Below the pieces are notes generated by a model. That model did not search any database, was not told the DNA's origin, and saw only the letters and a list, made by a program, of their open reading frames with translations. A program made the position numbers and the translations under genes. Below, piece after piece: positions 8,245 through 17,065 of a stretch of 64,000 nt of DNA. The number at the start of each line of letters is the position of its first letter. Position 1 is the first letter of the stretch. The stretch comes from Oceanicaulis sp. HTCC2633 (lineage in GTDB: Bacteria > Pseudomonadota > Alphaproteobacteria > Caulobacterales > Maricaulaceae), in NCBI RefSeq assembly GCF_000152745.1, contig NZ_CH672428.1:492916-556915 (forward strand), given 5' to 3'.

Positions 8245-9639
8245 TCAGTCACGTGCGAAGATGACATAAAACGCGGCGGCCGCAGCCAGCACTTCCAGCC
8301 GTCCCAGCACCATGATGAACCCGGATACCGCCAGCGCTGCTGGCGGAAGCGCTGCGTAATCAACGCCTGCCAGCGGTCCCGCATTCACAAGTGAAGCCGT
8401 TGACACCATCCAGGCCTGTTCAAAGGTCACTCCAGCGGCGCCAAGCGCCACGGCCCCGAGTCCGAGCGCGGCCGGATAGGCCAGCGCGTACACCCAGACG
8501 CCGGCGAGCGCCGAATCACTGACAGGCCGACCAATGAACCGGGTCCGGACCGCAGCGGACGGATGGCTGAGAGAGGAGAGCTCGCCTCCCGCCCGGCGCA
8601 GCAGGAGCAGGATGCGCGGCATCTTGATGCCGCCGGAGGTGGAAATCGTCGATCCGCCCGCCATGGCGATCAGCACAAGCAGGGTCAGGGGCAGAACCGG
8701 TGCGGCCTGGGTCTGGAACCCGGCTGTGGTCACGGCGAACACCATGTTGAGCGCCCCGGAAAGCGCCTGTCCCGGGTGACCGCTCACGGCCAGATAGAGC
8801 GCCGCGCCGAGCCCAAGCACCAGGATGGCGCGCAACTCTCCGCTCCCCCGGCTGATGCGCCTGCGGGATGCGAGATCATACTGCACCGCCATGTTCCAGG
8901 CGCCAGACAGGCAGATCAAAGCCAAGACGCACTGGGCCAGGGGCGACATCCACAAATCAAGCGCTTCGGACCGCGGCGTCAGGCCCGCAGTCGCAAGCCC
9001 CGACAAGGCCAGGCACAGGCTGTCATAGGGCGGCGTGCCCAGCAGCAGCAGCAGCATGAACCCTGTCAGTGTCAGGCCCATATAGATCGCGCCGAACCGG
9101 CGCAGCGCCCGTCCGAAATTGGTGAAGAGATCGGCGTGCTCCACGGTCAGCAGATAGGTTCGTCGCAAGCCCACGCCGCGTCGGTCCAGCGCCGCAAAGA
9201 CGGTCGCCGCCAGAACCAGACTTCCAAGACCGCCCAGCCAGGCCAGCACGCAGCGCCACAAGGTAATGGACACGCCAGCCGCTTCCGGGCTCAGCGTGAT
9301 TGCGCCAGTGGTCGTCAGCGCCGAGAAGGCCTCGAACACGCCGCGAGGCAAGGAACCCGTCGCCGCGACAAGGGGCGGCGCCGCCAGCAGCGGCGACAGC
9401 AACCAGCCAAACAGGGCGAGACGCAGGGCCGCACTCGCTCCGGCCGGGCTGTGCACCTTGCGCGTCCCCGCCAGCGTGACCCCGCCCAGGAAAACCCCCA
9501 GCACCACCGTGACCGTGAAACCGCGTGCAATGTCGGCCCGACCTTCCAGCCCTGCGAACAGAATGAAAGGGGCGGCCGCCGCACTAATGAACAGAGCGCA
9601 CCAGGCCAGGGCCCGAAAGAACCGGGGCGACCACTTCAT
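8245..9639 (-). CDS. trkH: TrkH-family potassium transporter subunit
   Basis: TrkH is the membrane subunit of low-affinity K+ uptake and works with the NAD-binding regulator TrkA, encoded just upstream. The 464-residue protein is almost entirely hydrophobic. Selectivity-filter-like segments of the four pore repeats can be seen as TTTGAI, ATAGLT, TTAGFQ and VNAGP, and a glycine-rich GGSTISTSGGIK loop precedes the last repeats. It begins 4 bases after the trkA stop, so the two are co-transcribed. It is slightly shorter than the enterobacterial protein. Confidence 0.9.
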   Translation of the reverse strand: MKWSPRFFRALAWCALFISAAAAPFILFAGLEGRADIARGFTVTVVLGVFLGGVTLAGTRKVHSPAGASAALRLALFGWLLSPLLAAPPLVAATGSLPRGVFEAFSALTTTGAITLSPEAAGVSITLWRCVLAWLGGLGSLVLAATVFAALDRRGVGLRRTYLLTVEHADLFTNFGRALRRFGAIYMGLTLTGFMLLLLLGTPPYDSLCLALSGLATAGLTPRSEALDLWMSPLAQCVLALICLSGAWNMAVQYDLASRRRISRGSGELRAILVLGLGAALYLAVSGHPGQALSGALNMVFAVTTAGFQTQAAPVLPLTLLVLIAMAGGSTISTSGGIKMPRILLLLRRAGGELSSLSHPSAAVRTRFIGRPVSDSALAGVWVYALAYPAALGLGAVALGAAGVTFEQAWMVSTASLVNAGPLAGVDYAALPPAALAVSGFIMVLGRLEVLAAAAAFYVIFARD

Positions 9640-9643
9640 GGGT

Positions 9644-11017
9644 CTAGAAGTACTCGAGACTGACGCGGAACAGCTGTTCGACCTTGGGCACCGAGGCCTT
9701 CAGCGCAAAGAAAATGACCCGGTCATTTTCCTGGATGACCACCGAATCGCCTCGGAAATAGACATGCTCCCCACGCACCATGGCGCAGATCGCGACGCCT
9801 TCTGGCGGTTCGAGCGTGCTCAGGTTCTGCCCCACAAGCGGGGAAGTGGACAGCGTCACGCCCTCGAGCGCTTCAGCCATGCCGTCGCCCATGGTCTGCA
9901 GGCCGGTAATGCGACCCCGCCTGATATGCTGGAGAATTGTGGAGACCGTCACGGCCCGCGGGTCGATCATCACATCCACATCCAGCGCTTCCTGAACCGG
10001 GTGGAAAGCCTGATTGTTCACAAGGCAGAGAGACCGCGCTGCGCCCTCTTTCTTGGCCATCACGCCGCTGAGCAGATTGACCTTGTCATCATTGGTCAGG
10101 CAGAGCGCCAGTTCAGCGTCCTCGACCCCGGCTTCACGCAGCACGTCCCGGTCCAGACCATCCCCGTGCAGAACCACGGTCCGCCGCAGGGCGTCCGCCG
10201 CATGCTCGGCCTGGGCCTTGTCGCTCTCAATCAGACGCACACGCACGCCGCCAACGCGTTCCAGAGCCTTGGCGACGTAAAGCCCGATATTGCCCGCGCC
10301 GATGATCACGACACGTCGGGCGCGCGGCGCCGAGCGGCCAAACACGTCCAGAGCCCGCTTCACATGACCCGCCGCCAGGCTGACATAGATATCATCTCCC
10401 GGCATGAGCGGATCATCGTCCTGGGGGATGAACAGGGTCTGGTCGCGCTGCACGCCCACAATGTCGAAACCGAGATCAGGGAACAGCTCGGCCATCTGCG
10501 CACGGGTGCTCGCGGCGACCGGAGACTGCTCATCCACCCTCAGACCGAGCACCTGCACCCGACTATTGGCGAAGGGAGCCGTGGCAAAGGCGCCGGGCGT
10601 CTCCAGTCGCTGGAGGATCGAACGGCTCACTTCAAGCTCGGGCGAGATCGTCACATCGATGGGGAGCGCGCCTGAAGAGAAGAGATCTCCCCAGCGTTTG
10701 TCGAGATAGCTCTGGGCGCGGACCCGGGCGATGCGCGTGGGCGTATTGAAGAGCGAGTGGGCGACCTGACACGCGACCATGTTGGTCTCATCCGAATAGG
10801 TCACGGCCACAAGAAGGTCCGCGTCCCGGATACCCGCTCGATCCAGAACGTCCGGATGGGAGCCATGCCCCACCACGCCGCGCACATCGAGATCGGTGGT
10901 CACCTTGTCGATGAGCTCGCGCGACCAGTCCACGACCGTCACCGCGTTGCCTTCAGAGGCGAGCTCCCGGGCGATGCCGTAACCCACACGCCCTGCCCCG
11001 CACACAACAGCTTTCAT
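9644..11017 (-). CDS. trkA: Trk potassium transport regulator TrkA
   Basis: TrkA is the cytoplasmic gating ring of the Trk K+ system. The 457-residue protein has two RCK halves, each starting with a Rossmann dinucleotide-binding motif: GAGRVGYGIA at residues 7-16 and GAGNIGLYVA near 240. Each is followed by a TrkA-C type domain. It sits between ntrX and trkH, 19 bases after ntrX. Linkage of ntrX and trkA is common in alphaproteobacteria. Confidence 0.96.
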   Translation of the reverse strand: MKAVVCGAGRVGYGIARELASEGNAVTVVDWSRELIDKVTTDLDVRGVVGHGSHPDVLDRAGIRDADLLVAVTYSDETNMVACQVAHSLFNTPTRIARVRAQSYLDKRWGDLFSSGALPIDVTISPELEVSRSILQRLETPGAFATAPFANSRVQVLGLRVDEQSPVAASTRAQMAELFPDLGFDIVGVQRDQTLFIPQDDDPLMPGDDIYVSLAAGHVKRALDVFGRSAPRARRVVIIGAGNIGLYVAKALERVGGVRVRLIESDKAQAEHAADALRRTVVLHGDGLDRDVLREAGVEDAELALCLTNDDKVNLLSGVMAKKEGAARSLCLVNNQAFHPVQEALDVDVMIDPRAVTVSTILQHIRRGRITGLQTMGDGMAEALEGVTLSTSPLVGQNLSTLEPPEGVAICAMVRGEHVYFRGDSVVIQENDRVIFFALKASVPKVEQLFRVSLEYF

Positions 11018-11036
11018 AGGATGATTTCAGCCGGGC

Positions 11037-12446
11037 CTAGCCGGCGTCCTCTGTATCGATGTCATCGCCCTTGCGGTTCAGGCTGCCGACGCCAAGGGTT
11101 TTGAGTTTCCGGTGAAGCGCGGAACGCTCCATGCCGATAAAATTGGCCGTACGCGAGATATTGCCCCCGAACCGGTTGATCTGGGCCTTTAGATATTCCC
11201 GTTCGAAATTCTCACGCGCATCCCGCAAGGGCAAGGCGATCATGCGCTCTGCATCCAGCCCGGTCTCGGTGCTGGCCGAACGCCCTGCGACTTCGGACGG
11301 CAGCGAGTCCAGGGTCACCGGCTCATCCGGAGATCCGGTCGCCAGGATCAGCAGGCGCTCAACATTATTGCGCAGCTGTCGGACATTGCCCGGCCAGTCA
11401 TGCGCCTGAAGCGCCGCCATGGCGTCATCGCCGATCCGGCGCATGGGCAGACCGGACATGGCGGTCAGGCGCTCGAGGAAGTGATTGACGAGCAGCGGGA
11501 TATCCTCGCGCCGCTGAGAGAGCGACGGAACGTCCAGCGGAACGACCGCGAGACGGTGATAGAGATCCTCGCGGAACAATCCCTGGGAGATCATGCCCTG
11601 CAGGTCCCGGGCTGTGGAGGACAGGACGCGGACATTCACCTGCACATCCTGAGCGCCGCCAATCCGACGAAACCGTTGCTCGACCAGCATGCGCAGGAGC
11701 TTGGCCTGGGTCGCCACGGGCATGTCGCCCACTTCATCAAGGAAAAGCGTCCCGCCATGGGCCTGTTCGAGCAGCCCCACCCGGTCCACGCCGCTCTCGG
11801 TCTCGGCGCCGAACAATTCGGCCTCGACGCGCTCTGGCGACATCATGGCGGCGGAGACCGGAACGAACGGTCCGTCTGACCGGCCGGACTGGGCATGGAT
11901 GAGACGGGCGATCAGTTCCTTGCCGGATCCCGAAGGCCCGGAGATGAGGACACGGGAATTGGTCGGCGCCACCCGATCCACGGTCTGACGCAATTGAACC
12001 GCAGCGGCGGATTCTCCGATCAGATCGTTGTGGATTTCAGACTTGGCGCGCAACTCGGCATTCTCGCGACGCAAGCGGCTGGCTTCAAGCGCCCTCTCAA
12101 CAGTCAGGAGCAACTTATCGGACTTAAACGGCTTTTCGATAAAGTCGTAAGCCCCTTTCCGGATCGCAGCAACCGCAGTTTCAATCGTGCCGTGCCCAGA
12201 AATCACCACGACCGGAAGGTCCGGCGCCACGCGCTTGATCTCGGTGAGAAGCTCAATTCCATCCAGTCGGCTGCCCTGAAGCCAGACATCCAGAACCGCC
12301 AAAGCGGGTTTGCGATGCCGCACCGCCTTGAGCGCCGTGTCTGAATCGCCCGCATAACGCGGCTCATAGCCTTCATCTTCAAGAAGTCCGCCGATGAGCT
12401 CCCGGATATCGGCTTCATCATCAACAATCAGGATGTCGAGCGACAT
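11037..12446 (-). CDS. ntrX: Response regulator NtrX (sigma-54 activator family, GAFTGA loop missing)
   Basis: NtrX is the partner regulator of NtrY, linked to nitrogen, redox and envelope control in alphaproteobacteria. About 469 residues: receiver with D53 in VLDVWLQG and a KPF Lys, AAA+ domain with an intact Walker A (GPSGSGKE) and Walker B (GGTLFLDEVGD), and a Fis-type helix-turn-helix at the end (FIGMERSALHRKLK). The sigma-54-contacting GAFTGA loop, expected just after ELFG, is replaced by AETESGVDRVG. That is known for NtrX of several alphaproteobacteria and argues against classical sigma-54 activation. The frame can start at TTG 12455, but ATG 12446 has GGAGG at good distance. Confidence 0.93.
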   Translation of the reverse strand: MSLDILIVDDEADIRELIGGLLEDEGYEPRYAGDSDTALKAVRHRKPALAVLDVWLQGSRLDGIELLTEIKRVAPDLPVVVISGHGTIETAVAAIRKGAYDFIEKPFKSDKLLLTVERALEASRLRRENAELRAKSEIHNDLIGESAAAVQLRQTVDRVAPTNSRVLISGPSGSGKELIARLIHAQSGRSDGPFVPVSAAMMSPERVEAELFGAETESGVDRVGLLEQAHGGTLFLDEVGDMPVATQAKLLRMLVEQRFRRIGGAQDVQVNVRVLSSTARDLQGMISQGLFREDLYHRLAVVPLDVPSLSQRREDIPLLVNHFLERLTAMSGLPMRRIGDDAMAALQAHDWPGNVRQLRNNVERLLILATGSPDEPVTLDSLPSEVAGRSASTETGLDAERMIALPLRDARENFEREYLKAQINRFGGNISRTANFIGMERSALHRKLKTLGVGSLNRKGDDIDTEDAG

Positions 12447-12451
12447 TGCGT

Positions 12452-14674
12452 TCAAGCCTCCGCCTGCGCCGGATTGTCCGGCGCGTCCGTCTCGGGTTCA
12501 AGCAAGGGAAAGACCAACCGCACGACGGCGCCGCGCTCCAGATCGGGACGATCGTCGAGCTCCAGTCGACCGCCATGGTCTTCCATGATCCGCCGCACAA
12601 TGGCGAGACCGAGACCCGTCCCCTTTGCGCGCGTGGTCATATAGGGTTCCGTCAGCCGGGCCCGGTCATGCACAGGCCAGCCCAGGCCGTTATCGTTGAT
12701 CTCAATGATCGCCTGGCTGGAGTCCGCGCCCACGGAGACGGCGATCCGGCCGCCCGCCTTCGAGCCGTCCTCCTCCATGCGCGCCGAAACGCTTTCAGCG
12801 GCGTTCTTAAGCACATTGGCGAGCGCCTGTCCCACCAGTCGGGAATCGCACTCGATGGTGATCGGTCCGCCCTGAATGGTCAGCAGCACCTGCAGATCCG
12901 GCGACGCCACCCGCTGGGCGAACACGCAGGAATTGGCGATGTCCACAAGGTCGGAAACTTCCATCTTCGGCGCGGGCATGCGGGCAAAGGCCGAGAACTC
13001 GTCCACCATCCGGCCAATATCGCTGACCTGGCGCACGATGGTGTCGACGCACTTGTCGAATGTCTCAAGGCCCTCTTCGTCGATCTGCTTGCGATAACGA
13101 CGCTTCAAGCGCTCCGCCGAGAGCTGGATCGGCGTGAGCGGGTTCTTGATCTCGTGAGCAATGCGGCGCGCGACATCGCGCCAGGCGGCGCTGCGCTGGG
13201 CCGCGACCAGGCGGGAGACATCGTCAAAGGTGATCACCACGCCGCCATCGTCATCCTGGGCGGCCCGGACACTGAGATTGACCGTCGAGACGCCCTCTTC
13301 CGTGATATCCAGCTGACGCTCGGCGATCTCGTCCGGGCGACGGTGGACGGCGAGGAACACCTCGGCGAAGACAGGCAGGACCTGATCAATCATTTCTCCG
13401 ACCAGAACCGAAGGCTCACGCCCCAGAAGCTGGGAGGCCGAGCGGTTCACCAGCGATATCCGGCCGTCCGGCTCGAGACCGATGACGCCGGCGCTGACCC
13501 CGGTCAGCACCGCCTCGATGAAGGCGCGACGGCGTTCGGATTCCGCGTTCGCCTCCAGCAGGGCGCTCCGCTGGCTTTCCAGCTGACGCGTCATCCGGTT
13601 GAAGGCGCGGCTCAGAGCCGCGATCTCGTCATTGTCGCGCGCCACCTGAACCCGGGCGCTCAATTCGCCACGACGCACCAGCTCGGCCGCCGCCACCAGA
13701 CGACTGACCGGCGAGACCACCTGCGCGGCCGCGCTGAGCGCCAGCCAGACCGCGCCCAGGAAGACCAGAAGCGCAGCCAGCGCATAGACGAAGAAGAAGC
13801 TGATGCGCATCTGCTGCTCGCTGGCGACCGCATCCCGGAAGGAATGGGTGGCTTCCTGCGCAGCGACCAGCAGGGAGAAATCCACATAGACCAGCGAGTA
13901 GAGATAGGCGTCATCATACTCGGACATGCGCAGCAGAAGGCGGACATAATCCGGACCATCCTCTCGCAGCACAGGCGCGGAAACGCTGATATCGCCTTCA
14001 TTGGCGATTTCAAGCATCTGCTGGGAAGGCGCGCTGAACGGCGGGGTGTCAGGCGCTTCCTCGCTTCGCGCCAGGATCGTCGCCTGGGAGTCGATGACAT
14101 AGACGACCGGCAGGTTGCGCACGCGCGCCTGCGTGGTCAGATATTCATTGTAGCGGATCCTTTGGTCCTGCAGTGATTGCACGGCATCGGGATAGGACAG
14201 GTCCTGCCGCATGCCCCGCATGTGCGAGCCCGTGCCTTGCAATGCGACCTGAGGCCATTCATTGCCCAGATCCGCCGTGGTCTCGACCAGGGTGTTGATC
14301 CGCTCGGCAAACCAGAATTCCACACCCCGATTGAGCACAAGCGCCTGAAATCCCGCCATGAGAACGGCCGGCACCACAGCCGCAACGGCGAACAGGGTGA
14401 TGAAGCGCACCTGCAGTCGCGGGGTCGCGGAAGCGCCGTTCTTGGCGCCGCGCAACTGCTCCATGACCCGCAAATATACGGCGATCGCCAGCACGCCGAG
14501 AAGCGCCGCGATCAGAGCCATGAGGGTGATGAATCCCCATCCCCCCGGCCCGAACCGGCCTTCATTGAAAACGGCGAGGAGGCCGAGCAGAACCACGCCC
14601 AGCGTCGCGATTGCGAAGCCAAGCAGGAACAGCGTCGATTGTCTCCAAGCTGGATTGCCCGCAAACTTCGGCAA
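12452..14674 (-). CDS. ntrY: Nitrogen-regulation sensor histidine kinase NtrY
   Basis: NtrY is the membrane kinase that phosphorylates NtrX. The 740-residue protein has N-terminal helices at about 14-37 and 46-68, a third near 90-115, a periplasmic sensor segment, another helix near 290-315, then HAMP, a PAS domain (FIEAVLTGVSAGVIGLEPD), the phospho-acceptor segment RRIAHEIKNPLTPIQ and an ATPase domain with ANVLKNAAE, DNGLG and GTGLGL boxes. The stop overlaps the possible TTG start of ntrX. It lies 73 bases after ntrC. Confidence 0.95.
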   Translation of the reverse strand: MPKFAGNPAWRQSTLFLLGFAIATLGVVLLGLLAVFNEGRFGPGGWGFITLMALIAALLGVLAIAVYLRVMEQLRGAKNGASATPRLQVRFITLFAVAAVVPAVLMAGFQALVLNRGVEFWFAERINTLVETTADLGNEWPQVALQGTGSHMRGMRQDLSYPDAVQSLQDQRIRYNEYLTTQARVRNLPVVYVIDSQATILARSEEAPDTPPFSAPSQQMLEIANEGDISVSAPVLREDGPDYVRLLLRMSEYDDAYLYSLVYVDFSLLVAAQEATHSFRDAVASEQQMRISFFFVYALAALLVFLGAVWLALSAAAQVVSPVSRLVAAAELVRRGELSARVQVARDNDEIAALSRAFNRMTRQLESQRSALLEANAESERRRAFIEAVLTGVSAGVIGLEPDGRISLVNRSASQLLGREPSVLVGEMIDQVLPVFAEVFLAVHRRPDEIAERQLDITEEGVSTVNLSVRAAQDDDGGVVITFDDVSRLVAAQRSAAWRDVARRIAHEIKNPLTPIQLSAERLKRRYRKQIDEEGLETFDKCVDTIVRQVSDIGRMVDEFSAFARMPAPKMEVSDLVDIANSCVFAQRVASPDLQVLLTIQGGPITIECDSRLVGQALANVLKNAAESVSARMEEDGSKAGGRIAVSVGADSSQAIIEINDNGLGWPVHDRARLTEPYMTTRAKGTGLGLAIVRRIMEDHGGRLELDDRPDLERGAVVRLVFPLLEPETDAPDNPAQAEA

Positions 14675-14747
14675 GTTGCGCGTCTCCTCACATCCCCTCG
14701 GCGAACAGATTGGCCCAGATGTGACGGAAATTCAACGGGTGTGACTT

Positions 14748-16019
14748 CTAGGCCTCATGCGGGTCGGATTCCAGCGCCGCCAGACGCCGTGTCAGCGTGT
14801 TTCTGTTTAGGCCCAACAGCTTGGCTGCGTCCTGCCTGACACCCTGAGTGGCGTCGAGGGCTGCGGAGAACAATCCGCGGTCCACGGCCAATTGCGCCTT
14901 CTCGCTGATTTCGGTCTCTCCCTGCGCCAGACTAGCGCCGAAGAATCGCGCCGCCGCCTCCGTCAGGTCAGCGGCGGGATCACGTCCCGAGAATTCCTGG
15001 ATCGCGGCTTCGATCTCGGCGACGCGCAAGGGCCCGCGCGCGCCTTGCATGCTGAGATGAAGCGCAACGCGTTTCATCCCCAGAACCTCATCCGCCCAGA
15101 CTTGCGCATTGATGTATTGACGGACTTCTTCATCCATTTCGCGCGCCGGCGATTGTTCGGCCAGAAAATGCGCAAACAGAAGCGCCCGGTCTTCTCCACG
15201 TTCCCTGAGCGGGGGCAGCTGGACACGACCGATCGCCAGATGAGACAGCAAGGCTGGCCGCATGTGCCGGGCGATTTCAGGCGTGGCTGTGGCAAGGATC
15301 CTCGGTGAATCCCCCCTTGGATTCTCAAGGGCTTCCTGAACCCAGTCCTGGGTTTCATCATCCCAGGCGTCGGCGCGGCGCAGGACGAGCGCGCCGCCCG
15401 CCGCCGTTTCCAGCAAGCCCGCGCCCTCACGCCGCATGCGGGCCGGACCGGCTTCAATCACAGGGCCGACCACGCCTGTCTCAGAAACGAGCACACGGGC
15501 GCAATGCGCCCGACCGCTTCCCTCGGGTCCTGTAAACAGAACCGGAGAGGCCGTGCGCGCCAGTCGCCCCAGAGCGCGAAAAGCTTCCTGCATGGCGGGC
15601 GAGCGTCCGACAAGACCGCCGAAACCGGGAGCGGCGGATGACGGGAGGGACGGCCCCACATCCTCCAGCGAACGTTTAATGACCGCCACCATGTCATTAA
15701 GATCAAATGGCTTTGGCAGATATTCGAAAACGCCAGCCTTGCCGGCCTCGATGGCGGTGCGCGCCGTGGTCTGGGCGCTCATGATGATCACCGGGATATC
15801 GGGGCGCACACGCGTGACCTCGTCCAGGCGATCCAGGAAACTCTCGCGGCCGAGCAGGACATCCGCCAGCAGCACATCCACTTCCCGTCGGACCAGGCGC
15901 TCGAGCGCTGCGTCAGTCGAGGCGGTCGCACGCACTTCAAACCCGGCCCGCGACAAGGCTTTTGCGATCACCAGCCGCAGGGATTCATCATCTTCAAGTA
16001 TCAGGACCCGATGGGCCAT
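14748..16019 (-). CDS. ntrC: NtrC-family response regulator with degenerate ATPase domain
   Basis: Position after ntrB, a receiver with D53 (LLADVLLG) and K103 (LPKPF), and a Fis-like helix-turn-helix at the end (AAKLLGLNRNTLTRRL) identify this as NtrC. The central AAA+ region is decayed. Walker A reads GPEGSGRA (164-171), with Arg in place of the catalytic Lys. The GAFTGA loop and its surroundings are absent, and the usual FLDEIG of Walker B is LRRADAWD (213-220). At 423 residues it is shorter than typical NtrC (about 465-485). It is therefore unlikely to hydrolyse ATP or open sigma-54 promoters. It may act as a phosphorylation-controlled DNA-binding protein, as known for GAFTGA-less NtrC of Rhodobacter, although that protein retains more of the domain. 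It overlaps ntrB by one base. Confidence 0.88.
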   Translation of the reverse strand: MAHRVLILEDDESLRLVIAKALSRAGFEVRATASTDAALERLVRREVDVLLADVLLGRESFLDRLDEVTRVRPDIPVIIMSAQTTARTAIEAGKAGVFEYLPKPFDLNDMVAVIKRSLEDVGPSLPSSAAPGFGGLVGRSPAMQEAFRALGRLARTASPVLFTGPEGSGRAHCARVLVSETGVVGPVIEAGPARMRREGAGLLETAAGGALVLRRADAWDDETQDWVQEALENPRGDSPRILATATPEIARHMRPALLSHLAIGRVQLPPLRERGEDRALLFAHFLAEQSPAREMDEEVRQYINAQVWADEVLGMKRVALHLSMQGARGPLRVAEIEAAIQEFSGRDPAADLTEAAARFFGASLAQGETEISEKAQLAVDRGLFSAALDATQGVRQDAAKLLGLNRNTLTRRLAALESDPHEA

Positions 16020-17065
16020 CAGCCGTCCTTACGCTCTATGGGCAGATAGAAGTGAAACACGGTCCGTCCTGGACGCGTATCAAACTCGACCCCGCCATTG
16101 AGAAGATCCGCCACCCGGCTGACAAGCGCGAGCCCCAGCCCTTCGCCTGCGGGCTTGCCTGTGACGAAAGGATTGAAAATCGCGTCTCGCAACGCATCGT
16201 CCACCCCCGGGCCGTCATCCTCGATTGCAATCTCGAGTCTGGCGTCCGGCGCCGGACCGCCGGGACGCGGCTGGCGATAGCGTGTGTAGACCTTGACGCG
16301 CCCGCCGCCCTGGCTGGCGGCCTCCCCGGCATTGATCAGAAGATTGAGCACAGCCTGGGACACCAGGTCCCGGTCAGCGCGCGCATCCGGCAGGGAGGGG
16401 TCAAAATATTCCAGCCAGACCACTTCAGGGGCGGCCGAAGCCCGGGCCGAACGCACCGCTTCACGCACGAGCGCGTGAAGATTGACGCGCCCCAGACGCG
16501 GCGGGCCGATATCGCCAACCCGACTCCAGCGTTCCGCAATGCGCCGCGCCCGATCAAGCTCGGTGATGATCAGCCCGGCCAGCTCCCGGCTCTCCTCATC
16601 CTCACCTTGCGCAATCAGCTGCGCCGCGCCCCGGGCGCCGGCCATGGGATTCTTGAGTTCGTGTGAGAGCAGCATGCCGAACCCGGCCGCAGCATTCGCC
16701 GCAATCTCACTGCGCGCCCCGCCGCCCGATTCCGGCCAGGGGCGCAAACAGACGCACACACCGCTCTCATCCGGAGACGCATCCACGGATATGCGCAGGG
16801 CGCGGTCCTCGACACCTACAGGCAGGTCATGCGCATAGACCGAACGGCTTTCCTCAAGCGCCCGGCGCGCCAGTTCTGACGCCGCCTGACCAACCGGGCC
16901 GGCCTCGTCCAGCCGCTTTCCCAGGAGACGTTTGCGTGATTGCCCGAACAGGGTTTCCGCCCGCAGGTTGGCGAAGATGATTTCACCGGCATCATCAAGA
17001 AGAAGAAGCGCCACCGGCGCGGCTTCGGCCGCCCGCTCCGAGAATGACGGCGTCGTCCCGCTCAC
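16019..17065 (-). CDS. ntrB: Nitrogen-regulation histidine kinase NtrB
   Basis: NtrB is the soluble PII-controlled kinase/phosphatase for NtrC. The 348-residue protein has a PAS domain (APVALLLLDDAGEIIFAN), the phospho-acceptor box LLSHELKNPMAGARGAAQ and an ATPase with NLLINAGEA, DDGPGVD and GEGLGLALVS. It has no membrane segment. The frame is open to 17155, but that would overlap dusB by 94 bases. GTG 17065, whose GTGA overlaps the TGA of dusB, is the better start. The dusB-ntrB-ntrC order is conserved (nifR3-ntrBC) in alphaproteobacteria. Confidence 0.94.
   Translation of the reverse strand: MSGTTPSFSERAAEAAPVALLLLDDAGEIIFANLRAETLFGQSRKRLLGKRLDEAGPVGQAASELARRALEESRSVYAHDLPVGVEDRALRISVDASPDESGVCVCLRPWPESGGGARSEIAANAAAGFGMLLSHELKNPMAGARGAAQLIAQGEDEESRELAGLIITELDRARRIAERWSRVGDIGPPRLGRVNLHALVREAVRSARASAAPEVVWLEYFDPSLPDARADRDLVSQAVLNLLINAGEAASQGGGRVKVYTRYRQPRPGGPAPDARLEIAIEDDGPGVDDALRDAIFNPFVTGKPAGEGLGLALVSRVADLLNGGVEFDTRPGRTVFHFYLPIERKDG

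Noticed and set aside
8563-10675. Two long plus-strand frames opposite trkH and trkA
   Set aside because: Gln/Arg/His-rich translations without domains; both overlap well-supported transporter genes.
12446-14176. A 576-codon frame opposite ntrY
   Set aside because: Its translation has no family features, and it mirrors ntrY, whose motifs are complete.
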